From NCBI GenBank assembly GCA_020310875.1, contig CM035416.1, positions 594,556 to 658,555 on the forward strand: 64,000 bases of DNA, given 5' to 3'. The notes under the pieces were generated by a model. It was given only the letters and a program-made list of their open reading frames with translations, was not told the DNA's origin and did not search any database. Position 1 is the first letter of the stretch. Every line of letters starts with the position of its first letter. The DNA comes from Ceratopteris richardii (Eukaryota > Streptophyta > Polypodiopsida > Polypodiales > Pteridaceae). This document shows, piece by piece, positions 43,868 through 53,900 of the stretch. A program made the position numbers and the translations under genes.

Positions 43868-44378
43868 GGTCGCAGGCTTCTGTCGATCGCGACTGACAGA
43901 AATTTTTGGCTTTTCACAAAATTGAGTGCACCACTAGAACAAGCACAAGGAGCACATCCTAAAACACTAAAAACAGTAGAAAAATTCCGAGGTTTTCTGT
44001 CAATCGCGATCGACAGCCTCTGTCAATCGCGACCGACAGACTCTGTCAATCGCGACCGACAGACCTCCACGATCGACTGACTGCCACGTAGGACCCTGTC
44101 AATCACGATTGATACCGTCGATCGCGATCGACAGCCACGACCGACACCTCTGTCAATCGCGATTGACACCGTCGATCGCGATTGACTGAAATTCCACGAT
44201 TGATTGACTTTTGCGCGTAGCCACGTGTCCATCGCGACTGATAGGCCCCCGATTGACTGAAATCTCGGCGAAAAATCCGGAAAACGTGTCGATCGCGATT
44301 GATACCGTCGATCGCGATTGACAGCCACGATCGACTCTGTGGATCGCGATTGACACTGTCGATCGCGATTGACAGGCT
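43868..44378 (+). repeat. Palindrome-core leader array of element C
   Basis: More than ten units of GTCRATCGCGATYGAC type occur, including the perfect 16-bp palindromes GTCAATCGCGATTGAC (near 44152) and GTCGATCGCGATCGAC (near 44117). Units are separated by short CCACGATCGAC or CTCT spacers, and spacing is irregular. The same position in elements A and E carries related but different arrays. Confidence 0.9.
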
Positions 44379-45198
44379 TTTCGGCCAAAAATTAGGGTTT
44401 GTTTTTGTTCAAAATTGGGGATAATTTTGGGGCAAAATAGTCAATCCATTAGCATTATTGAGGTTCCTACACTTGTGTTTTGGGAGAAAATCCTAGGATC
44501 TGTCAGCCAGATTGAATCTTGTTTTAACCCCCTAAACCCTGAACAGTCATAACTTTTTCATACGAAATCAATTTTTTGAGCTCTAGGGCTTGTTTATAAA
44601 GATAATGCGTTGATTTTCAGATAGAGTATTTTGAAGTTGACCATATCCAGGGGGATCAAAGTCAGGGGTCTTTAGGATTGTTTTCTTAAAAATCACTATG
44701 CAAGTTTGTGTTTGTGCTACAGGAATGAAAATCATTGGGTCTGTCTTTAGAATTTAAATCTTTAAGCTAACTTTGGAACTCTTACAGATCTATTGAGAGC
44801 ATCGAAAAGCGTTCTAAGCAAGTGTAAGTGCAAGCTTGGGAACACACTTCCTGGGCACTCAAGGGCAACCAAGCAGGAAACAAAAGGTTGGAAACTTGTA
44901 ACCCCCTCTGTCAATTCATAGTTTAGGCTAAGAACGACGAGAGGTAGGAGTAAGTGAGAGCGACGATAGGCAGGTATCAAGTTGAAGACCACCTAAAAAC
45001 TCAAGTCCAAGCTAAAAACCTAATCTCTGTACTGTCGATAACATAAAGGAAAGGAACCTAACGTGGAACGATCAATCTGAAAGCACGAAGAACATTCAAG
45101 TATTCCTGGCGACGTAATATCAGACAAGACCTTAACACGATAAATAACTAAAAAGAATCAAGTGACTGATACCAATTGATCGGCAACGAGGTCGTACT

Positions 45199-45633
45199 AT
45201 GGGCAAAGAATTGGGCTACTTAGATAGGCATATGAACCTTAGATCAGGACGACATCTAGTAAGGGAGAGACAAAGCCTTAGGTCTTCAGAGGCTAGTGTT
45301 AACCACACTGCTAGGTCTTGGGCCCAACAGTTGAGCCACCACTCGTACTACCCTAACTCTGAGACCAGTGAGTCAGGGATGTCTCAAGGTATGGACAGAC
45401 CTACGGGAAGTTCAGGAGTGCCTTACTTGCACAGGGTAGAAGGCCCTTACAAAACACAGCTGGAATACCTTAGGACCAACCGATTAGGTGCTAGCATCTA
45501 TGAGGATGGCCTAGGAAGATCCGTAGTCCAGATTAAAAACCCTGACCAATCCATAGGACTGGAGCATCCAGCCGTCAAGTTTGAAAACGGTGCATACCTG
45601 GACAAAGAAGGAACCATATATGTAGTCACCAGT
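45199..45633 (+). pseudogene. Element C Gag, N-terminal part
   Basis: ATG 45199 opens MGKELGYLDRHMNLRSGRHL and continues to AYLDKEGTIYVVT, where a solo LTR interrupts the gene at 45633. The match to fragment F (minus, 19333-18944) identifies it as the Gag N-terminus: both share the (K/S)LQYxxTNxxGxxIYxDxLxR pattern and the DKxGxhYVVT ending. The latter resembles the later DHTSGRIFVVTEND in the same protein, so Gag holds an internal repeat of that motif. The 145 codons before the LTR are open. The apparent ORF end at 45732 lies in the solo LTR and is artificial. Confidence 0.8.
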
Positions 45634-46525
45634 TGTTGCAGAGCTAAAGAGCGCACAAAGCAGAGAAAAAGACGGGCCCCAAAATTTTTCCGATTTGGAC
45701 CACATATTTTTGTAACATATTCATTTTTGTAATATACTTCCCTTGTAAAGGCACTAGAGGAGTCCTCTAGATGCATTCCCACAGAAGAATAGAAGCTTAC
45801 CCATGTAAAATAGTAGGAAATTAGCTTTTAGTGAATAAAGTGCCGGTCACTTGTGTGAAAGGACCATTTTTAGGGCACTAGTATATAAGTCAAATGTGAC
45901 TCTTTGTAGAGGACTTTTTGCCATTGTGAGAAGAGAGAGCACAGAAATTCGAATTTGTGTCTTCTTCCCTCTTCATCTTCTTCTTCATGAGCTTGTATGC
46001 ATGTGTATTGCTTGGAAAGAGTGCTTGTGAGTGTTGTCTATCCTTGAGAGTGTTTCTTTGCTGTAGGAAAGGTGTGTGCGAAGTGTAGGAAGTGCTGAAG
46101 TGTAGGAAAGTATTTTCGCGATTCAGTATTTCTGTCATAACTTCAAGTAGGAGCATTGGAATTGAGTGAAACCACTGCCATTGGATGCGTCTTCTCGAGA
46201 GCTTCGAAACGCATATGCTATTCGCTATGTTTGGAGCTCAGAGCTAGGAGAAAAGTCTAAAATACTGACCGCTGCTGCACCAAGTATCGTTTCGTCTTGA
46301 CCTACTGTTGAAGCTTGTTAGGATAAGCATTTACCTCATTTTCACTCTTGAGTAGTTCATTTACATTGACCATTACGTGATTGCATGTCTTCATACACTC
46401 GGCTAGGTTAGTATACTCTTCGGATTGATAAATTAAAAGCGTGTATCCCCACTATATGCACTTGTGAGGGGATTGAGGTACAGTCTCTTTCTCCGCAAGT
46501 CCCTAAGTTGAAGCTTAGGTCAACA
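45634..46525 (+). repeat. Solo LTR (unrelated family) inside element C gag
   Basis: It is 892 bp, starts TGTTGCAGAGC and ends AGGTCAACA, with a perfect target-site duplication CCAGT (45629-45633 and 46526-46530). It holds TATATAAG at 45882-45889. Its sequence is unlike the gypsy LTRs here and unlike Copia-2; its strand is not certain, but the TATA box favours plus. With the duplication it adds 897 bases, a multiple of three, so the gag frame on both sides is the same. Confidence 0.93.
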
Positions 46526-47964
46526 CCAGTCATCCAGATAGGACAGATGAATTTGGAAATGTAATCTCAGAAGCGGACTTGGGTGACTTGGAACAAGGAA
46601 ACATGGGAGTAGAACCTAGAACACCCCGAGGCAAATCTGTTCTCACTAGGATTATCACACCTGATTGGGTTCCCCAAGACAACAAGTGCATAGATTTGCT
46701 ACTCAATCAAGAAACTGACGAAGCCTTTTGGAGGTATAAACCTGATCAACCAACTGATATAGGAACAATCATGATCTATGAGTTTAAGGATCCGGATAGC
46801 CCAGGTAGAGTGACCTACTTAGATCACACTTCGGGAAGGATCTTTGTGGTGACAGAAAATGATAGGCATGCTTACACTTGGAAGGGTGAATTCATTTTCC
46901 CTCAACCAAGATCGAATGTATCCTATGGTCACCCTGGAGCTGGAACATCCCAAGCTCATGGAATGCAAAGAGACAGAAGTAGAGATAGACCAGAAGTAAG
47001 CTTTGCCAATCCAACGGGCAGAGAAAGAACGAGGACGGAAACGAATAGGGTAGAACCTGAGATGCTTAGAGCTCACAAGAACCAAAGAAATGTGGATGGA
47101 TTCCCACTGCCGAGACCTAGAGAGCACACAAGAACTCTGAGACCGACCCAGCTAGTTAAGTCCATGAAGAATTACTTTGATGGCACAGGAGATCCCTATG
47201 ATCATGTGGCAGAATTCAAGCAAGTCTTGAGAGTTGAGCAAGTGGAGGATCTATTCACGCAGTACAATGCCTTCGGTCTAACCCTTAGGAACACAGCACT
47301 TACATGGTTCCAGCCATTGGATGAGCGACAATTCAGGTGTATAGACCAACTCCTAGAAGCCTTCATTGTAGAGTTCTCTAAGAGTGGCATAAGACACAAT
47401 ACCTCCTCATTGATTCACAGCTTCAAACAGACTCCCCAAGAGACTGTAAGATTGGCAGGAAGAAGATTTAGACAATATCTTGAAAGGTGCCCTGTTTCGG
47501 AGCTACCCACACCTGCAAAACAAGTAGCCTTATTCCTTGATGGATTGCTGAGTACGAAATTGAGATCCTATGTGTATCTGAAGGACCCTAGGACTATAGA
47601 AGAATGTGTACGCATGTGCATTGACATTGAAGATAACTTAGGGGAGGAACTAGAGCTTTCCAAAATCTACAAAGATTCAGACAGCGCATCTAGTCACTCT
47701 ACCACGCAATCCACATCAATCGAGGAACTTGCAGAGAAAGTAGCTCAGAAATTAGGTGTAACTAGCAAACAAATCCCAAGGTTTGCTCCTGTGAGAAGGT
47801 GCTATACATGCGGTGGTGACCATATGGCGAATGTCTGCCCTATTATGGCTCAGCCCCAAGTAAATCCTAGTAACCAGTACTGCACCATAGAACGGAGATA
47901 CACCAATCACACCGCACAAGATTGCCCATACAACAAGCAGGCAGTTAGGCAACCCTACCCTTAG
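46526..47964 (+). pseudogene. Element C Gag, capsid and first zinc knuckle
   Basis: After the solo LTR the Gag frame goes on through EPRTPRGKSVLTRIITPDWV and RVTYLDHTSGRIFVVTEND. The capsid domain (about 47150-47640) shows MKNYFDGTGDPYDHVAEFKQ, NAFGLTLRNTALTWFQPLDE and YLERCPVSELPTPAKQVALF, the Retrotrans_gag pattern of plant gypsy elements. The first zinc knuckle, CYTCGGDHMANVC (about 47806-47844), is CX2CX3HX4C. A TAG at 47962-47964 ends the frame in the Pro/Gln-rich part. The same frame continues beyond it. Confidence 0.88.
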
Positions 47965-49920
47965 CCCTACCAACAAGGCAGATACCAGAACCAAAATCCA
48001 CCACCACAATATGCTAGACCCCAACAAACCTACCAACCACAATATCAGGCCCAACAGAGACCCCAACCGGTGCTAGTTCAACAGCCTCCAAACCCAGCTA
48101 ATGTAATTCCGGTAAAGTATGCTGTTGCAGAAGAAAACCTGAATAGGGCCATAGTACCAGTAACCCCATTGATCTCAGAAAGTGACCCGAGTGACCATAG
48201 CTTTGATTCTACACATGTCGATAGTCCCCAGGCTTACTACATGTAGTCTCCAGAACATGGTGAGTCCTACTATAGTAAAGAGCCAAATGAAATCAGTTGG
48301 GAGTCAGATTACACGAATGTCATGTATGCAAACCCCAACCCTAGGCCTCAACCTAGGCAAGTAAGACCTCCATTCCCAAGAGGACCATGCTACAGATGCC
48401 AAGGAGATCACCTCATTCGTGATTGCCCCTTACCTCCACCTACACAACCCCAGTCAGTGACGATCCAAGGCTTTTGCCAAGATTGTGGAAAAGAGCATCT
48501 CTTACGAGATTGCCCAAAGAACCCCAATAATATGCCAAAAATCACGCCTATCAATGTTATTGGGTTAGTGGTAGACTCCACAGGAAGTGTCACTTCCACT
48601 ACTCCCGTACAGGTAGTCACTAGAGCTCAAGCATTGCAGCAAAACCAAGGGGTAGACCAGGAAAAGAGCCCAACAGCTAGTGAAACGGAGAGTATAACCA
48701 AGAAAAGGACTAGAGCTTGGAAAGATAGTCAGGAAAGAATGAAAAGACAATGGGCTAAAAAGATGAGTGAACTTGAGGAAAGCGTAAGAGAAACAAGAGC
48801 CAGAATAACCGAACTCACGACTCAAACTCCCTCCCACACTACCCCACCACCACCATTCCCATCGCCATCCGACCAGCCACCTTCCAACCCACCTCACCTA
48901 AACCCACCACCCCCTAGAGTAGGATCAGTCCTAGCAGATCCCACTCCCGAAGACCTTAATATGATGCTTAAAGCATATCAGGCCAGAATCCAAGAAGGGC
49001 CAAACGTAACTGATCATGAAAAGTGCTACCCTAGAGCAGAACTAGAGTTAGAACGAACCAAAATTTGTGCTAAGATGGTGGAATTGGCTCAAGCCATGTT
49101 CGAAGCTAGCCGCCTCTTTAATATCTCTAGCTCAGCTAAGACGCAGTTACACTTTGACGGACTGCTAGAAAGAATAGAGAGGCTAATTGCACAATCAGAA
49201 AAGGAACCTGTCCCTCAAAGAAAGGAAAGGGCAAGGGAACGGATAAGCCAGCCTCTTCAAGAAGCCCATGTGCCTCCTCAAGAAGCTTATCTTCCCCCCC
49301 AAAAGGCAGAAGAGCCTCCCTCGAAAGCTTACGTACCTCCACAGGTTGCCTACATTCCTTCTCAGGGAGCGTATGAGCCTGCTCGGAAGAGTAATAGAAT
49401 AAGTAATCCTCCCCAGGAAGCTTGTGCTCCAGCCATCTATGAGAACAAGGAGAGAGTCAACGATAGAATAAGCCCTCCTTCCCAGGTTGCTTATGTGCCT
49501 AATTCTACGGAGCCAGACACTTCTTCTTCTGTGAATCGGTTTGCACCAGACTTCCTACGAGAGATTCAAGAAGACAAATGGGATAACGAAAGTGAAGTCG
49601 CCACTCCCTTTGAACTTGTGGATGATGCACACGACCAATTCCCACAAGACATCCCATCTATTTACGGGGAACATGAGAGTACTCAGTCTCACGAGAGATT
49701 GGACTTTGAGTCTAATTCCATACAAGAGCTACCCCACTTCACAGGCCCATGGGAAGCAAAGTCCACGTGTATGAGAGCACCCACAGTCATGGTAAGGAAC
49801 GACGACTCAGTCATATCAAGGAACACGGAGATAGTAAAGAACACCAAGGCGCAGCGCGATCTCACTTTGGAAGAACTGCCTAAGAATAGACCAAAAGCGC
49901 GGAAAAGTGTAGCCAGTTAA
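47965..49920 (+). pseudogene. Element C Gag, zinc-knuckle and C-terminal part
   Basis: In the same frame, after TAG 47962 and a second TAG at 48244-48246, the sequence encodes a Gln/Tyr/Pro-rich segment. Two more knuckles follow, CYRCQGDHLIRDC and CQDCGKEHLLRDC (48388-48516), both CX2CX3HX4C. Then come a basic helix (TKKRTRAWKDSQERMKRQWA, LEESVRETRARI), a Pro-rich linker, and a repeated APPQEA-like motif region around 49250-49500 with units such as AYVPPQVAYIPSQGAYEP. It ends at TAA 49918-49920 just before protease. Element A reads through the matching place, so this stop is probably a mutation. Confidence 0.85.
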
Positions 49921-50907
49921 GTGACTGAAGTTGCAGAACCACGTTCCCGAGTAGGATCCCATAGGACAGTGCCAGAAATTCCCTTGGACAAGATAGGAGA
50001 TATGTGTGAAGGTGAAGAAGGGAACACCTATCTTCCCATCACCTACCAGGAGTACACCACCAAGGCAATTTTGGACTCAGGTGCAGGAGTTGCAATTGCC
50101 ACTACTTCCCTTTGGAAGTGTTGGGGCAAGCCGGCACTCAGGCCAACAAGAATGAAATTGCAGATGGCCGATGGTCACATAGAGAGACCCCTAGGATTGC
50201 TAGAAGGAATAACTCTCACCACTTGTGGTGTCGAGTTTGAGCATACATTCGCTATATGTGACTTCAACAAAAATCATGCCTATGAGATGATTTTGGGAAG
50301 ACCATTTATGCGACAGTTGCAAGTGGTACAGGATTGGGGAACCAATTCTTTGTACCTGCAACACTTAGGTGTTACGACCAAAGTCAATCTCAAGGATTAC
50401 TCTCATAGAGACGTCCCTCCTATCCAATGGAATCCCATCCATAGAGCCAAAGATGATACGGAATCTGTGCATTCCATAGGGTCAGGATCCTCATGGATGC
50501 ATGAAGATACCCACTTATGGATGTGCAAAGTAGCAGTAGAGGAAGAGAAGAGAGAAAAGGCCAGAGAAATAGGCGCAAACGAAACTCATAGACCCATTCA
50601 AGACCCAGCCTATGCACCTGTAGTCTTCCCTGACGAGGAATTTGAACCCCATGGCTGGGCAAAAATTTTGGCAACCTTGGACGCTGCCATCAATGAAGAA
50701 CAATGGACCCCTCACTGTGATGAGGATGGCTATGATATTTCAGTCTTCGCCATAGAGCCAATCATGGGAGAGGCAGTCCTAGAAGAATGCGAACCTAACC
50801 CTGATGCATTTGAGGATGCAAGTGACTCCGATCTCGAGTCAATCATTATGGACCCACCGTTTGCATCAGATGAAGAATACTTCCATGAAGTAGAGTTTCA
50901 ACCCTAG
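49921..50907 (+). CDS. Element C retropepsin 1 and protease-RT linker
   Basis: In the Gag-Pol frame, between TAA 49918 and TAG 50905, it encodes IPLDKIGDMCEGEEGNTYLP and the retropepsin active-site segment TKAILDSGAGVAIATTSLWK (DSGA near 50071-50082). A flap-like LQMADGHIERPLGLL and the C-terminal MILGRPFMRQLQVVQDWGTN follow. This is the normal Ty3 protease that would mature Gag-Pol. The linker FEPHGWAKILATLDAAINEE follows, as in A and D. It has no own ATG near the start (first codon GTG), so it would need fusion to Gag. The flanking stops block that in this copy. Confidence 0.87.
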   Translation: MTEVAEPRSRVGSHRTVPEIPLDKIGDMCEGEEGNTYLPITYQEYTTKAILDSGAGVAIATTSLWKCWGKPALRPTRMKLQMADGHIERPLGLLEGITLTTCGVEFEHTFAICDFNKNHAYEMILGRPFMRQLQVVQDWGTNSLYLQHLGVTTKVNLKDYSHRDVPPIQWNPIHRAKDDTESVHSIGSGSSWMHEDTHLWMCKVAVEEEKREKAREIGANETHRPIQDPAYAPVVFPDEEFEPHGWAKILATLDAAINEEQWTPHCDEDGYDISVFAIEPIMGEAVLEECEPNPDAFEDASDSDLESIIMDPPFASDEEYFHEVEFQP

Positions 50908-50949
50908 AGGCATGGAGAGCTTACAAACGATGTAAGATTAGCAACACAC

Positions 50950-53900
50950 GTGACGCCGAAGGAAGAAGGAAAGAAACGAAAGAAGAGAGAAGCCTCACCA
51001 GAAGAGGAAGAATCTTTGTTTGAAGTCCTAGAAAATTTTAAGAAGTATGAGATAGATGACAGGAGAGTCATGATAAGAATGCCTAAACGAGAGACACAAT
51101 CAGGAGAGGCCTATGATAACAAAGAAACTACCAAGAAAATCGTAGTGGCCCTAGAAGAAGGAGAGGAGAGATGCACGTATATAGGCCATGACCTGACAGA
51201 AGAAGAAGAGCACAAATTGATTGCCTTGCTAAGAGAATACAGAGATGTATTCGCTTGGAGTTACAAGGATTTGAAAGGTGTTGACCCTGACATATGCTCA
51301 CACACCATTCCCATGACTTCCGATGCTAAACCCTCTAAGCAAAAGCCCTATACATATAACGATAATTACGCTGCTAAGATCAAAGAAGAGATAGATAGAC
51401 TGGTTGAAGCTGGATTTATCTACGAAATTGAGCACACTGAATGGGTATCCCCCATCGTAGTGGTGCCCAAGAAGAATGGCAAGCTGCGTGTGTGTATTAA
51501 CTTGAAAAAGGTCAATGCGGCCACTATTCGAGATAACTATCCGCTTCCCATCACAGAACATCTCTTAGAAAGAGTGGCAGGCAAGGAAGTGTACAGCTTC
51601 CTTGATGGATTTTCGGGTTACAATCAAGTAGCCATAGCTCCAGAGGATCAGCATAAGACAGCCTTTGCCACAGAATGGGGCATTTTTGCCTTTAGAGTAA
51701 TGCCATTTGGGCTTACCAATGCTACCTTCCAGAGGCTGATGTGCCATGTGTTTAAGGAGTTCCTGAGGAAGAGTTTAGAAGTCTATGTTGATGATCTTTG
51801 TGCTCATTCCAATATTAGACAACCCCATATTCCTGAACTCAGACAAATCTTTGACAAGTGTAGAGAATATCAAGTCTGCCTGAACCCAGAAAAGTGTGTT
51901 TTCATGGTCAGGCAAGGCAAGATTTTAGGGCACATAGTGTTAAAGAATGGCATATCTACTGATGAAGAGAAAGTGAGAGCCATAGCAAAGCTACCTAGGC
52001 CAAAGAATGTCAAGGAAGTACAAGCGTTCATGGGACACTGTGGTTATTACCGACGATTTATACACATGTATGCTGTCATTGCAAAGCCCATGTACGGACT
52101 CCTGACTAACTTTGAGTGGACGGATGAATGTGAGAATTCCTTCCAGGAGCTTAAACGAAGATTATGTTCAGCACCAATCTTGACCACACCAGATTGGAAT
52201 AAGCCATTCCATGTTCATGTGGATGCATCCAATTATGCCATTGGATGTGTGCTTGCACAACCTACTGGTGAAGGTAATATGGATCTTCCAATTGCCTATG
52301 CCAGTAGACAGTTGAATGCGGCTGAACGGAATTACACCACTACAGAGCGAGAAGGCTTAGGCATGGTATATGCAGTTAAGAAATTTAGACACTATTTGCT
52401 TGCAAATAAGTTTAAATTTTTTACTGATCATCAGGCATTGCTATACCTCGTAAACAAGCCATACAATAGAGGAAGATTAGTAAGATGGTTTCTCTTGCTA
52501 ATGGAATATGATTTTGAGGTTGTGGTAAGGAAAGGTAGGACTCATTTGAGAGCTGATCATCTCTCCAGGCTCACATCGGGAGAAGCCCCACAAGGAGTAT
52601 TGGATGATCTTCCTGATGCTTATTTGTTTAATTTGGAAGTGGTGCCACAGTGGGCTAAGCCATTGGTACCAGTATTGACATACGGGCCTAACCATCCAGT
52701 GGTAAACACACGGAATAGAGAGGTTGTAAAAGCCCAAAAGTACCACATCATGGCTGGAAGTATGTACAAGCACACAGATCAAGGGATCTTGGCTTGTTGC
52801 GTAGAAGAGGATGAGTACTCTAAATGGTTGCAATTAGCACATGAAGGTGCACTAGAGCAACAACATTCAAAGCAACGAACTTTACAGACCCTAAAGAGAC
52901 TCAGAGTACATTGGCCAACTATGGAAGCTGATGTCCAAAAGTTGTGCAAGGAGTGCCCAATCTGCTGCACTAAACCACCAGTGGAACACGCCACTCTTTA
53001 TCAAATATCCATTGTGCCAGATTGGAGCGAACCTCTGGCATCCTTCCTGAGGACAAACACATTCCCTCCAGACATGACTCTGGCTAGGAAAAGGAGTTTA
53101 GAACAAGAAGCCCTGTATTACTCACTCATTGGTGATAATCTATACAAACGTGGTAAAGATGGTTACCTGAGACTGTGTGTCCATGAGAGTGAATATCTTA
53201 AGATCTTGGAAACTGCTCACCAAGGTGTAGCAGGAGGACACTTTGGACCGGATCGGGTGATCAAGGCAATACTATTTGCGGGATACTGGTGGCCTACCCT
53301 TCACATGGATGCACATACCTATGTGAAACGGTGTGATGTCTGTCAGAGGACTCAGTATCCTATACGCAAAGATGAGATGCCACTGAAACCTATGATGGGT
53401 GGACGTGCGTTTTCTAAGTGGGGAATAGACTTCGTAGGTCCTATTAACCCCCCAGCTAAGGGTTCTCATGCGGAATACATCATTCTTGCAACAGATTATC
53501 TAACTAAGTGGGTAGAGGTAAAAGCCACGACGAAGAACGATGCTCAAACAACTGCTAAATTCTTGTTTGAGAATGTATTCACGAGATATGGGCTACCTAT
53601 AGAGCTTGTAAGTGATAGAGGCACTCATTTCTTGAACGAAGTGATTGAAAATCTACTCCAAGAATTCTTGGTAATACACAAGAAGTCTGCCCCCTATCAC
53701 CCTCAAGCTAATGGACAAGCTGAGAGCACTAATAAGATCTTATGCAATGTACTGACGAAATTAGTGAACACTAAATGCTCTGATTGGGACAAACAACTAC
53801 ACCATGCTGTTTGGGCATATCGAGTTGCCTACAAAACGGTACTCCAAGCCACCCCCTTTCAGATGGTATTTGGCCAAAACGCTGTGCTACCTTTGGACTT

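Larger units (their letters stand above)
43522..45198 (+). other. Element C 5' leader (non-coding)
   Basis: A TC-rich start with CATCATCATCATC repeats is followed by a second copy edge of the duplicated module (to 43764), a splice-donor-like CAGGTACG (GT at 43841), the palindrome array (43868-44378) and about 800 bases ending at the gag ATG. The AAACCCTGAACAGTCATAAC-like part near 44540 is conserved in element A (8440-8480, minus). No ORF in it looks real. Confidence 0.75.

Noticed and set aside
43868..44378. CRISPR-like array
   Set aside because: Units are palindromic, irregularly spaced and lack uniform unique spacers. The location is the leader of a plant retrotransposon.
45634..45732. 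Gag ORF ending with a basic tail at 45732
   Set aside because: That tail is read from the solo LTR. The true Gag frame resumes after 46525.
47962..48246. Programmed readthrough of TAG within Gag
   Set aside because: Two TAGs lie close together in a low-complexity part, no conserved context is seen, and other stops follow. Simple decay explains them better.
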